Assembly: GCA_002049455.2 (NCBI GenBank)
Contig: KV918763.1
Location: 124,001 to 188,000 of the forward strand
DNA: 64,000 nucleotides
Source of the DNA: Porphyra umbilicalis
Taxonomy: Eukaryota; Rhodophyta; Bangiophyceae; Bangiales; Bangiaceae
Direction of reading: 5' to 3'
The translations under genes were made by a program, and so were the position numbers. Position 1 is the first letter of the stretch; every line of letters begins with the position of its first letter. Positions 11,421 to 23,006 of this stretch are shown piece by piece. A model generated the notes under the pieces. That model did not search any database. It was not told where the DNA came from and saw nothing but the letters and a program-made list of their open reading frames with translations.

Positions 11421-12814
11421 TCCCCATTTGGGATGTCCCCGACGACGACGGTTACTGGTTCGATCACGCCGTACGCCACGTTGCCGCAGCAGGGGACGTG
11501 TGCGGGCTGGTGTCCGTCATGGACCCCGCCTGGAAAGCAGCGCGCGAGCGGGTGAGTTCCCCACTGGCCTTCCAGGCCGATGTGGAGGCAGTGCTGGTCG
11601 CGTTGATGGGGGTGGTGAGCGATACGGCGCGCAATGTTGTCCGGTCGCCGGTGCTGCTTGGCCGCGTACACGCGGCGCTGGCGTTGTCCTATGAGGAGCG
11701 TATTGCAGGGTGCCGGCGGAGCAACATGGAGGCAGCCATTGTACAGTGGAAGCGGGCTCTCTCGCTTGTGGTGCGGGCAGATGACCCGCCGCTTTGGGCA
11801 GAGTGGCAGGCCGGCCTTGGCCACGCGCATCACGACCGCATTGGCGGCGAACTGGCAGCTAATATGGAAACGGCGATTGCCTGCTACGAGAAGGCGCTGG
11901 AACTGCGTACCTGGGAGGCGGTACCGCTTGAGTGGGCCGAGACGCAGCGGAACCTCGGCATATCGTACGTCGACCGCGTGGTTGGGGACAAGGCGGCCAA
12001 TGTAGAGGAGGCGATCGCCTGCTACGGCCGGGCACTCAGCGTGTGGACGCAGGCGGCGACGCCGCTTTTGTGGGCGGATGCGCAGAATAGTCTTGGCGGG
12101 GCGTATTTTTACCGCATCGGCGAAGACAAGGCTGCGAATGTGGAGGCGGCGATCGCCTGCTTCTCCCGGGCGCTGGGAGAGTACACGCGGTCGGCCACGC
12201 CGCTGCGATGGGCCCGGACGCGCTATAACGCCGGAATAGCCTACCATGAGCGGCTCGTTGGCGACAGGGCAGCCGCTATCGAGGCGGCCATCGCCTGCTA
12301 CGAGGACGCGCTGACCGTGCGCTCGCGGGAAGCAGCACCGCTGAAGTGGGGCGCCACTCAGAACCACCTTGGCAATGCGCTCCGCGACCGGATATTCGGG
12401 GACCCTGCTGCCAACCAGGCAGCGGCGATTGCCTGCTTTGAGCGCGCTTTGTCCGTGCGTACACGGGAGGCGGTTCCGCTCAAGTGGGCGACGACGCAGC
12501 ACAACTTGGGGATCGCGCACAACGGTCGCCACGGGGGGGGCGCGACACGGCCGGTGGACGTTGACGCAGCGGTAGTATGTTTCCGCCGAGCGCTGGAGGT
12601 GCGCACGCCCGAGGCGACGCCGCAAGAGTGGGCGCTGACAACTTTCTCCCTGATGCAGGCGCTCGTCGATGGGAAGCACTGGTCCGAAGCCGTGGAGTGT
12701 GGGATGGCTCTGGAGCGGTTTGGACCGCGCTGGGTGTCGTGGCCCGCGCAGGAGGCGGCCGTGGCGCTTGACATGGCGACGGCGAAGCGCGCGCTCGCTC
12801 CACTGCGCGCTTAG
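11421..12814 (+). pseudogene. STAND paralogue, TPR half
   Basis: The second half of the transposon-split STAND gene. It aligns from IWDVPDDDGYW to the C-terminus with residues ~942-1411 of the intact copy, including the linker RHVAAAGDVCGL and six to seven 46-residue TPRs (KAANVEEAIACY, RLVGDRAAAIEAAIACYED and so on). The frame stays open to the stop at 12812-12814. An ATG at 11360 inside the transposon is in frame and could in principle start a TPR-only protein. The open state of both halves suggests that the insertion is fairly recent or that the halves are still translated. Confidence 0.8.
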
Positions 12815-13439
12815 GTGCGAACGAAATATTCGCTTGACGTGGCGTCAACGTGTCTCACATGTGCACACGTAGTACGGATATGGGTACGCAAACGCTCCAC
12901 GAACGCCGACGAACCCCGGACCCCTTCTCATAAGAACTGAAACAAGTTGGTCCCCCAGGGCAGGGACCAGGTAGCGAAGCTTCCACTTTTCGTGAGAACA
13001 CAAACTCACAGTTTGGGAAAAAGCCAGTAGTCACCAGTGCGCATCCACCAGTTCTTGACATTCGATCAGATTGACTTGGATACACGCCTAGTTAAGAGCC
13101 AGTGTACCTGCTCTTCTGGGTTTTCAAGAGTAATGTTGGTCACGGTTGGTCACTGCTTCAAATGCGACAGACCATTGGTCGCCCTCGCCGTTGTCAGCAA
13201 TCACGGTTATCCTTCAAAAAAGGCACACTTGTTTCATGCCAACATTCAACGTGTACGGCCTCCACTGCTCAGGTTGGCAATCGGGAGCCGGTTCAGACGT
13301 GGTGGTTTTGATTGAATGATGCAAAAACGGGCTGGAATTGAATCCCTCACGGACCACGCAAATGGTCCCTAACGGCATCTTACGCACGCGGGAAGGAAAT
13401 GGGCGGAGCAACATCTACGACGCTGCGCTTCTATCGACT

Positions 13440-13890
13440 GGCGCTGGGACATAACTCCGGCTCTATAAACGCGGTCCGACTGTTCTTTGGCGCATGTGAT
13501 AGGTCTCGTTGAGAAGAACGCAGGGGTGATGTCAAAGTCATGCCGACCTGTCTCAAGAGCAGCCGGTGGGCGTTTTCGTGTAAGAGCGGCACACGAATGC
13601 ACGTGGCCACCAGAGTGCCGGAGGTGCTCGGAATCGTTTTTTGACTACAGAAACGGGCTCAGGGGCCCCGCGTTACCCTGTCAGGCATAGGGGGAGCTTC
13701 TGGGTGCGTGACCTGAAGCGTCCGTACCGATCTAATGTGCGCTTGGAGCTGGACGCTTCCATTCATCGGATGGCAATCGGATATAACTCCGTCTATATAA
13801 TTGCGTTCCGACTGTTCTTTGGCGCATCTGATATGTCTCGCTGAGAGGAACGCCGGGGTGTTGTCAAAGTGTAATGCCCACTTTGTCCAC
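13440..13890 (+). repeat. Two related ~100-bp units with TATA motifs, 332 bp apart
   Basis: ATAACTCCGGCTCTATAAAC near 13451 and ATAACTCCGTCTATATAA near 13783 start two similar units. Both continue with CCGACTGTTCTTTGGCGCAT, then GATANGTCTCG, GAGA.GAACGC and GGGGTGNTGTCAAAGT. Similarity fades on both sides. Each unit contains a TATA-like box, so they could be duplicated promoters or a small RNA gene pair, but no known RNA is recognisable. Confidence 0.6.
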
Positions 13891-14418
13891 TCCTGCCCCG
13901 CAGTTGGCTTGAGGAGAAGGCGATGGCAGTCAACGCATTGGTACGCCCATATCCTGCCGCGAAACGCCTGCGCGATATCTGTTATCGTTACCCTGTGTTT
14001 GTCACGAGAAAGAGAACCATACATGGGGACGGTACGGGATGACCAGTGGAGCTGTGCGGCGAATAGTGGGAGGGTAAGGAAGAGGAGGTGAGCATTTTTA
14101 TCTCATCATATCTGCAGCGTGCCAATTTGTGTCTCATCCCGGCTCCTTGCCCCCCCGCCCTCCCCTCAATTGGTATCTTCAACGGGCACACATCGACTAA
14201 ACTGACGTCCGGTCGTCATCGTCATCCAACATGTTGAGCCCCACCACAGTAAGACAACAACTGTACAGCGACTGCGAAGCCACCTGTGAAAGAGCCTGCA
14301 GGCGGTAGGCGCAGAAAAGCGCGGGCAAGACGGGATCCGCCGTGGATCACGACACGCCGTCCACGGATCATCCTGGGTTATGAACTACGTACTCGTCTCA
14401 CAGAGGCTGTGAAGGCCT

Positions 14419-14472
14419 AGAAAATTGGGACGCGTCCCAGAAAATTGGGACGCGGTGGGGGAGCGTCCCAAT
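14419..14472. repeat. Short direct plus inverted repeat
   Basis: AGAAAATTGGGACGCG occurs at 14419-14434 and again at 14439-14454. An inverted AGCGTCCCAAT follows at 14462-14472, so either direct copy can pair with the third arm. Competing hairpins are possible. The function is unknown; it may be a relic of a MITE end. Confidence 0.6.
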
Positions 14473-15756
14473 CGCTCTCGACCAGTGGATCTTTAGCACG
14501 TTGCAGCCTGGCTTTCATCTGGCCTGTGTAAAGCTCAGACCCAGAAGAGCAGCCTTAACTAGGCGTGGATATAGCCTCACAGGACAGATCTCGATGAGCT
14601 GAGTCGAACGGTGTGTCCAACTCCAAAATAACGTTTGCTCAAACAATAAGGATTCTATCCTAAGGCGCCAAATGTGTTTCCCGTCACACGAGCGAGTGCT
14701 TCACCCATTCTACAAATATTGTTGGGATTACTGACAGAGCAACTAACTTATCATGTGATGCAGTATTCAGCATGATGGTTGTACATCGGGGGAGTGTCTC
14801 TTTTCGATGCTGCCACAGAATTCCGAGCTTCAGCACTGTAATGAGGCCTTTCGTTCTGCTCCTTCACTCTTCTGACCACGACGTCGTTGGGTCCCTTTCC
14901 TCTTTCCCAGTTGTTGTTGTGTCCCTTTGTCTTCTCCAGTTAAAGCGTCCCCATTGTCAGTCCCCATTTGGTATCTTCATCTTTGTCGTATGATTCTCAG
15001 CACAAAGAAATGGTCAGCAAGGCAGACAAGCGCAGCACCCGGCGCGCCGCCACACGCAGGGGGAGGTCGACAGCAGAGGCGATCAGATGCCTCAAGAAAA
15101 GAAGAACAGAAGAGTAAACAACCCGGCTGAGGCTCGCGGGGGGGGACGGGGAAGGACGAGGAACACATTGAAGAAAAAATGTACCTGAGTGCAGCGCAAC
15201 GTGCATGGTGTGCGGAGGGGGGGAAGGGGGGGGAACAAAGAAATGGGCGGATGCGGCGCGCGGGGGCAAAGAAAGGGGCGGATGTGGCGAGCGCGTCCAA
15301 GAGAGAGCACGGTGGTGCGGTGACGACGATGGAGGGGTGCTGTGAAAGGCCCGACGGCGGGGCGAGATGGCGAGACGACGGAAGAGGGCGGAGACGCGGT
15401 GCTGATATGGCCGCAAAGATGCGCGCTGCTGACCATTTCGGGGCTCTTGTGTGGAGTACAGTGGGGGTTCCAGGAAGGCATCTGTAAACGCTTTTGGAGG
15501 AAGCTGTAATCGCTCGCATGTGTAATCCTTCTGGACCAGAGCGATCGTAGGCCATCGAATGCTGAAACGTGGATACGCGTGATTGGGCGTACAGATGGGA
15601 TCATCCAATCACATGGCCTAGAGGGTGACCATCAAACAGACCAGGGCCATCAATTTCATGCAACGTGGCTGCCTGAGCGTTGAGAACGCGAATGGATCCC
15701 TACTAGAAGCTTCGCTAATGAATGATAGCATTTACAGTTTGGAGATAGTTCCTCTA

Positions 15757-16384
15757 TGGTGCGTGTCCCAAAAATGAGACAAGCGCGTTTTCTGAAGGAC
15801 TGACACATCACTGCACGGGGGCAGGCGGCGTGGGGTACGAGAAAATTCTCGACTGGCCTCCATGGAAAGAGCCTCTCCCGACGCGTGCTTGACTGACAAC
15901 TCCTTAATACGCGCCTGTGGGCCCTGTTCTGTGGACCTCTCAAGTAGCCCCGATCTTGGAGCCAGTCTTTTTCAGGTTCTTGGGGTTAAAGGTTTGCAAC
16001 GCCAAACCTCATGTGCTAACTGGAGCTTCGATGAGGGATGTCCCAAATTGTGTTTTCCTCACAGGGGGCTACATGGGGGTCTTTTTCACGTTTTTATTGG
16101 TAAGGTGGTGCCCTTTTCTTCGTGCACAAATTGTCAGGACATGCCTGCTATAGTATCTGTGCATTTGATTGGGCCGCGTGATCGTCACCTGTCGAAGTTG
16201 CAATGAATGACACTTTCCCCCATGACATGTCAGGATGTGCCGCTTCTGCTAACACTGTCAGGGGCTGTTCTGGAAGCACAGTGGGACCGAGTGGGTCACA
16301 TTACATTATCGGACCGTTGCAGAAGGCCAGTGGGCCGAGAAAAAAAGAAAAAACCGCCATGTCTCATTTTTGAAACACGCACCA
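15757..16384. mobile_element. MITE, family B, with TA target duplication
   Basis: A 628-bp element. The left end TGGTGCGTGTCCCAAAAATG is mirrored at the right end (CATTTTTGAAACACGCACCA), with two mismatches in the first 20 bp. TA dinucleotides flank both ends (15755-15756 and 16385-16386), as in Tc1/mariner-type insertions. There is no transposase frame. An isolated end of the same family occurs at 38446-38485. Confidence 0.78.
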
Positions 16385-16386
16385 TA

Positions 16387-18169
16387 GATGGAGGTTGGCA
16401 CACGTTCGGAGTCGCGGGTGGCACATCCCTATAATCCGTGAATATGAGGACAGATCGAGGCCGTTCCAACTCGCTGCGAGAGGTCGCTGCCAGATTAGGG
16501 ACATTTGGCAGTTCTTTTATCGGCACCTTTTGTGGGTTCTTTGTGGAGACGCCATGGCCACGAGATATTCATCCCCACAAATGCACTGCGACTGTTGGCC
16601 CCTCAACTGACGACAGATTGTGGGCAGCCCCCAGCACTTGTTCGCAATTGCAACACGGAGCTACAACAGTTTTTCGCCGCGGGCCGTCGGCCGGCACCAT
16701 GGACGTTTACTCGCAGCCGGCCCGCTGTCGTCAGTGACGTTCGCCATGGTCGCCATCGTCGAGTACTCCATTGGCAGCGTCCACCATGCGCGGCGTCGCC
16801 TAAAGATTCTTGGAGCGGGACGAGAACAACACCCCTGTCGCCACGTACCACGGCACGTCAATGCGCGCGGGCGCCAGCACGGCTCACTATGCTTAGAAGC
16901 ACAGAAACTTTTAGCTTAGGACGCCGGGAAAGGGGGCAGGGAGGGGGGAGCAGCGAAAGGGAGCGGATGTTGCCCGTGTGCAAGCCAAAGTGGTTGATCT
17001 GACGTCGATGGGCCGTCTGTCCGCAGTCGCTGCAAAGAAATCCGATGTGGGACGCCACGTTACATGAAATTAATCGACCAGACGCTCCCCACAGATGATG
17101 CGATGTCGTCGGGACGGGACCCCTCCACACGAGAAATGGGATCGCAATGGTGGGAAGATGCGCCTCTGACAGTAAACGTGTCCTACGTGGCGCCCCAGAT
17201 GCCCACAAAGCTCCCCACAAATCAGTTGCCAAAAGTCTCTATTGGAGCCAATATATGTCGCCACGTCGGGACATGCTCGGTCGCAGCGATCGCCACGACG
17301 TCCACGCTGCAGGTCCCCTGTTTGGGAGATGTGGAGATTCTGGATGACGTGCCAGTGTGGCAGATCGGATCGAGAAGATGAAATGGTCAGCAGACGTCCG
17401 GACCCGTTCGGTGCGGACGCCCGCGATGAACACTGTCTGCATTACACGTCCAGCACGTGTCGGCAGCAGACGACTCGGTGCGTCGTGCGCCTGTGCAAGA
17501 CCCACGTCTTTCTGAGTTGCAGCACGTCACGAACCTCGTCAATTCCCTCCTGACGGCCTGTTCTATGCCGGTTATGTGGCTGGAAGGCCGATTCTAGACG
17601 CCTACGAGCCCCGGCCAGGTTGCGCACGCGACGGGACCCTCCCCGACCCCCCCCCCTGTCTTGGCGGCGTGTTCCAGGCCGGTTTCGTGGCTGGAAAGCC
17701 GTTTCCAGCCGCCCGAGGGCCTCGGCCAGGCGGCGCGCAAGATGTGCCCCCCCCCCCGCCTCCTGGCGACCTCTTCCAGGCCAGTATTGTGGGCTATCGG
17801 ATGCATTTAGCTCACTGTGCGGGGGAGATATTAAACAGGTCCTGGGGGACCGCGGGGCCGCCGCGGTTGGGGTAGGCTGAAAGCGCCGCGGATGTGGGAA
17901 CCTCGGCCGATGTGGTGTCCACCGTCGTGCTGACCGCAGGCATTGCCACCGTCGTCGCGGGCGTCCTCTTCGTGGGTGTTCTCTGCGTCAGCGCACGCGC
18001 CATCCCCCGCCCAGCGCCGGCCCACAGGCCGTTGGCCTCCCGCATGGGGTCGTACACGGACGGTGACAGCGAGGTGGTGGTCTTTCTCTTGGCCAATGTG
18101 GGACTGCGGACTTGGCGGGTGCGATGGCAACTGCGGTTGACCGGCACAGCGCGAGAGCGAGGGGATCAA
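16387..18169. other. Non-coding stretch before the decayed Harbinger copy
   Basis: No gene recognised. Open frames between 16,400 and 17,500 lack domains and codon coherence. A short tandem repeat lies at 17560-17800. The frame that enters the decayed transposase is already open from 17894, and the part before about 18190 has a hydrophobic stretch (VVAGVLFVGVLCV) of unknown meaning. Confidence 0.4.
17560..17800. repeat. Degenerate ~112-bp tandem repeat
   Basis: Two clear units and part of a third, each containing a version of TTCCAGGCCGGTTTCGTGGC followed by GGAA.GCCG and CTCGGCCAGG...GCGC, then a C-run. The C-runs at about 17647-17656 and 17746-17758 differ in length between units. It is non-coding as far as I can see. 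Confidence 0.55.
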
Positions 18170-19947
18170 GAGACGCGCTCACAACGACGAAGTGTTCGAA
18201 GGCCAAACGTGGACCGAGATGTTGAGGCCGGCTTCCGTCGCATTCTGAAGAATTACTTTGGTTGGCGTGGCCGCCCTCCCCTCTACGACGAGCGCACGTC
18301 TGAGCGGCGCTTTCGGCTCCCACGGGCCATCGTGATTAAGATGTACGCCAAGTTGCAGGACAGGCCATTCTGGCGGCACTCCATCAACGCAACGGGCCGC
18401 CCACAGGCCTACTAGCTGCAGAAGCTGGTTGCGGCGCTCCGGTTATTGGCCTACGGGACGTCTTATGATCAACCGGACGAGTACGTCCGCCTTGGCGCGG
18501 GATCGGTAATGTTGGCGACGCACAAGTTCGTTGAGATCATGGTGGAGCCCTGCCAGGCGACCTACTTGCGGCCGCCGAGCAACAACGAGCTCAAGGCCTT
18601 ATTGCGTCGCAACGCGGCCCACGGGGTACCGGGCTGCATTGGGTCCATTGACTGCACGCACTGGACGTGGTCTGCGTGTCCCAAGGGGTTAGCTGGCCAG
18701 TACCAAGGCCGCGGAGGCAAGCGCACGGTTGTCATCAAGACGGTTTGCAACGCGGATGCATACATCTGGCTCTTCTACATTGGCTCGCTCGGCAACGCAG
18801 CGAGCTCAGAACCGTCGTCAAAAGCACGTCTGTTTTCGCCTGTTTTGAGCCTCTTGAAGGCCCGTGTTTCTGTTTCAAGAAACAGAATTCCTGTGCCAAA
18901 AATAGACCGACCCCCCTTGACAGGCTCTCAGAGGCCATCCCATGCGAGGTCCTTGCATATTTGTGTTTGCGAGAACAGGAATCGTTCCTTACTCCGCACA
19001 TTGCGCCTGCTAGAAGAACCATAGATGCTTCTCCGCCTCTCTCTATTTCTCGAAGAGTGAAGTGTATACGTCGTATGCTGTGTGTCTCTTTTTACGAGTG
19101 GAGATGCATCTATCCCGGCGAACAGATTATTTTGGCGCCCTTTCTGGAAAACAGCAGCCCCGACAGAGCCCCAGGGCGGTTTGCAGATTATCTGTTCGTC
19201 CCAAAACACCCAAAAGCAGACGTGCTCTTGACGATGGTTTTGGACCCGCTGCGCAGCCACAACGACATGAACGTGCTGAACGCGTCTCCGCTCTTCTTGG
19301 ACGTCAAGAAGGGCACTTGGCCGCCCTGAGGCTTCACGTACATAGTTAACAACCGGACGCGTCGGCTGCTTTACTATTTTTCTGACTCTGGCTACCCTGC
19401 CTATCTCATCTTCTTCCAGCCGCACCCCAATCCCAACACCATCTAGAAGAGGACTTTCAACCTTCTGCAGTAGGACCTACGGAAGGAGGACGAGCGGTTG
19501 TACGCCATCAAGCGCAAGCGCTTCAACATTGTGCTCTACCCCGCTCTCTTCGCAAGCATGCCAACCATCATCAGCGTAGGGAAGGCCGTAGCCATTATGC
19601 ACAACATGGCGACCGCCCACCGGCTCAGTGGCTGCTTGGGCGAGATACGCATGCAGGTGCCGGCCGAGCTCCGACAAGAAAACGGAGAGAATGCTGAGCA
19701 AGAGGACGGGTTTGAGAACCACCTTCCCTCTGGCTATGGAGTTTGGGGGCCGCCATTGGACGACTAAGCGTATGATGGAGCCGTCCCGGGCCATGACAGC
19801 GAGCCACTGGTCGAACGCTCTCCCTGGTACATCATTGCGGCCGAGCAAGAGGCGACAGATACGGCCAGCTACTACGAGCTGTGTGCGTACTTGACCGAGC
19901 TTGTGTACGAGAACAGGGGGCCGTTTTTAGCGCCTTATCTGTCGTAG
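18170..19947 (+). pseudogene. Decayed PIF/Harbinger transposase
   Basis: Clearly related to the transposase at 55461-57665: ILKNYFGWRGRPPLYDE, DRPFW...INATGRPQA, DEYVRLGAGS, PGCIGSIDCTHWTW (first catalytic Asp), SHNDMNVLNASPLFL (second Asp), LLYYFSDSGYP (third) and DLRKEDERLYAI (Glu). The C-terminal block ends GPFLAPYLS, matching LLEPYL of the intact copy. In-frame stops occur at 18413-18415, at 19327-19329 and at two places near 19443 and 19469, and a 454-bp MITE (18798-19251) sits between the first and second catalytic blocks and shifts the frame. Plain DNA transposon relic, not functional. Unlike the intact copy it has no Gly/Ala expansion before the C-terminal block. Confidence 0.88.
18798..19251. 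mobile_element. MITE nested in the decayed transposase (hAT-like ends)
   Basis: The host reading GSLG-SHND is interrupted by 454 bp. The left end CAGCGAGCTCAGAACCGTCG and the mirrored right end (CAGCGGGTCCAAAACCATCG as reverse complement) continue to TCAARAGCACGTCTG. Ends beginning CAGNG are typical of hAT elements. An 8-bp duplication is not clear: the flanks CGGCAACG and CGCAGCCA match poorly, so it may have mutated. No transposase is inside. Confidence 0.68.
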
Positions 19948-21848
19948 TGAGCGTAGCGTGGCGACCCAAGGGCCGAACAAGTTTTTTTTTTCCTGCCTTT
20001 GGCAGTTATTTTTCCTTTTTACCTCTCGAAGATGCGCCTCTTACGTTGAGCTTGATGTATGTCGGGCAGCTGATGTGGGATTGGCAACGATGTCTTCCGC
20101 ACTTGTGAGTGTGGTCTGGTGTCGAAGATAAACGGGGTGGGTGACTGGGAGAGAAGAGACATGCAAACTGTACTGAAATATTTTGTGGAACGCAATGCGA
20201 AAGAAGAAAAGTAGCTCGGAAGCACTACCAGGCGCTCAGTGTGACCGTCACTGTCAACGACGGTCGGACTTCGGCCGGCGGGGGACGGGGGGCCTTTGCA
20301 GCGAGGGAGGGCGTTTCATGGCGCGCGTCATACGCCGGCCAGACGCCATGGCCGCATTCAAAGCCCCCTGCCACTCATCCACTACCATCGCTGCGAAGAC
20401 TCTGTGCGGGGGTTGATCGTCGTCGTTTGATTCTAAGAAGATAAAGTCGAACGTCGCGACAGCCGACGGGGCGGCCGACTTTGCGGCCGAAGGCGTGCCC
20501 TCGGACAAGGTGGCGGCCGAGGGGGTGGCGGGAGACGGGGCGGCGGCTGACGGGGTGGCGGCCGACGGAGTGACGGCCGACGGGGTGGCGGCCGACGGGT
20601 TTGGCGGCCAACGAGGCGGCGGTCAACGGGGTGGCGGCCGACGGGGTGGCGGCCAACAGGGTGGTGGCCGACGAGGTGGCGGCCTATAGTGTAGCGGCGG
20701 CCCATGAGCGGCTGGCCGTGGCCACCTGCGGGACGTCTCGCGGGTCAGGCACGTCGTCGGATATGGTACTCAAGGTTGACGCTATACGCGCCGAGGGCTC
20801 CATGGTATCCATGACTGGGGGACACCAGGTGTTGGATAAATTCTGCTCCAAAGTGTTGGCTGAGGCCAGCGGCCGGCCCCACAGGGGTCGACGATATGAG
20901 CACAGAAGCGGCCAGCAGGCCAAGCGCGTGACCCAAGTGGGCCACGCGCGAGAGAGAGCTGACGCGGCAGCGAGCGGGCTAAGACCCCGGCCGACGCCAC
21001 CAAGGGACCCGACACTTTCATCGCATGGAGTGCCCGCTTCGGGATCGATTAGATGTTCAATCAAAAGCAAGCGCCGTGCAGCTCAAGGCACAACTGTTCT
21101 GTCCACTCACGAGTACCAAAGCAACTACTCGCGCTCACGGCCAGAGCAGGAGCCTGATTGGCGCTGCAAAGCGCAGCTTGAGATTGTGCATTTGATCTGC
21201 GGACATTAATAGGGGGGCCATTTTGTCAATTGAGGGTGCTACTTGAAAGAACTCGGCCAATCCCACTCTTTAAAACGAACGGGATCTCTCTCCTCGTCTT
21301 GCACTTTTCTTTGCACTCGCCTAATATCAGACCAAACCCGGCTGTTTTGCCGTCCCTGTAGGCCCTGTAGGCCGGTCGGCCCCATGTCGCCCCGTGGATG
21401 TCATGCATCCGCACCAGGGCAAACCGCACTCTATTTTTGCTCGTGTCGTGTACGTGCAATAGTCGCGTTACTCAATGTATGTTATTTTCTGCCTCTGCTG
21501 CTGTACGTGGTTGCGTGGGAACGAGTACGCACGTGTACTGTGCCGTCACGTCCAATGGCTGCAATGGCCGCCTCATTGGGACGCGTGAAGGGAACATGTT
21601 GGACAAGTGTGTGGGAGACGAGAAAGGCACATCGCCTGGATACGAAATCTGCCGTTTACGACACTACTGTGATGTGGTTGCCCGGCCCTCCCTCCCATAT
21701 CGGACAAAGGCTAAAAGGTACACTGCGTCGAGCCCACCCCCATACACGCAGATAAAAGCAAGGCACACGACCAAGAAATGTATCAACATCTGCGCGACGA
21801 GGAGAAGGCAGCTTTGCCGTGCGTGAACACGTACAGTACCAATCTCTC
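19948..21848. other. Region after the decayed Harbinger copy
   Basis: In the intact element a convergent minus-strand ORF1 follows the transposase. Here only short minus-strand frames remain (for example one near 20,508-20,375) without recognisable Myb domain. A 15-bp minisatellite occupies 20480-20690. A plus-strand frame at 20601-21209 is open largely because of that repeat. Nothing else is supported. Confidence 0.4.
20480..20690. repeat. 15-bp minisatellite
   Basis: About 14 imperfect copies of GGCCGACGGGGTGGC. Read on the plus strand it gives a 5-residue VAADG motif, then GQRGG/GRRGG after a frame change. Copy-to-copy differences are mostly single bases. Confidence 0.8.
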
Positions 21849-22639
21849 TGTGGGGGATACCCCCTGCACTTGAATGACGCGGCCCCCCCGCCGGAGCCGG
21901 AGGGTGTGGGTCGCGAGTTTCCACGTAGCGTTTCCCAGAGGGGGGTGATGTGTGGTGCCCCCTCGGGTAGGTGCCCGGGGTAGCCCCCAACCACACCCGT
22001 AACACCCCCTCCTATGGGGTGAACGAAGAAGCATCTCCTAATCAGGCCTCCCTGAGGGGCCTGACACAGACGGAAGGGGCGCCAGCCCCTTCGATCAGGG
22101 TCCCCTGGAGGGGCCCGGAAGCTCTTGGAAGCCTCCACATTCGGGGCGGGACCCGAAGCCGAGATCAGATCTCGGCCAACGAAGATATTTCCCAGCGCCT
22201 TCCTTCGGAGCATGGGAAAATCCTAGGTCTAAGTTCTTTGGGGTTTAGAGGGACTTCCACGTCCAGGCTGACCTAAAATTCTATGAGCCAGATATCTCAT
22301 TCAGAGGAAGCGGGTCACTTGATCCGTGGCAGCGGCCATCGGAGGCCCCTGTTCCAGGACCGTGGCCCTCTGGGCACCGGTCCCTCCATGACCGTTTTCA
22401 TGGGCAGGGTTCGTGTGCGCGTTTTGCTTCTCTTGAGGGTATATGAGTGTGAGTTCCTTAGACGACCTGCTTCAATGAATAAACCAGCGTTGCGTTTGCG
22501 TTAGTTCCGGTGTTCTGGTGCGCTTCGCGCCCTGTGATCCAGGCGTTTGTGTTCTTTCTCCTTTGTGTCGCTCCGCATCCAGTACTCGATTTTCTGGCGG
22601 GGTATTGCCCCGTCGGCTTTGAGGGCAGAAACCACTACA
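21849..22639 (+). mobile_element. Possible solitary LTR of another retroelement
   Basis: A 791-bp segment starting TGTGGGGGATACCCC and ending ACTACA. Near its 3' part a TATATGAG motif (about 22439) is followed ~40 bp later by AATAAA (about 22479), the usual order of promoter and polyadenylation signal in an LTR. An ATG frame (MEALLSSLDEPPALGG) starts at 22742 downstream. No second copy is in the window, so this rests on shape only. Treated as a fossil. Confidence 0.35.
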
Positions 22640-23006
22640 CTCTCGTAAATTGTATGCCTGGTCTTGATGATGGATCTTTGGGAATGGCGGCCACCCAGTA
22701 CTGGGCCCTTCCGTGACGGTTAACCACGCCTCCCCTAGGCCATGGAGGCATTGCTGTCGTCGCTAGATGAACCTCCAGCCTTGGGCGGAGACGAAGGTCG
22801 GCTCGGCGTCTCCGTGCCAGAGCGCGGAGCGTCGTCCAGGTCAATGGCTGGAGCGGCCGAGGCCATGCTGGTCATAAACCGCTGGTGTCTGGTTGCTGGC
22901 GCTGCACGACCACTATAAGGTCGGAGCGGCGGCCGCGTCCTGCTTGCTGTGACAACACGCTCAGCCAGACCCACCCAGTTGGGGGGAAGGCGAGCCTGAC
23001 TGCATC
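22640..23006. other. Short spacer before the chromovirus
   Basis: Contains an ATG frame from 22742 rich in Ala/Gly/Ser that could be the start of a gag-like region of the element whose LTR may lie at 21849-22639. There is no domain. The chromovirus LTR begins at 23007. Confidence 0.3.

Larger units (their letters stand above)
12815..15756. other. Long non-coding stretch
   Basis: No gene is supported. It holds a TATA-containing duplication (13440-13890) and a small direct/inverted repeat (14419-14472), listed separately. Between 15,000 and 15,560 several overlapping minus-strand frames are Pro/Ser/His-rich and look accidental. The rest is unremarkable mixed-composition DNA. Confidence 0.5.
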
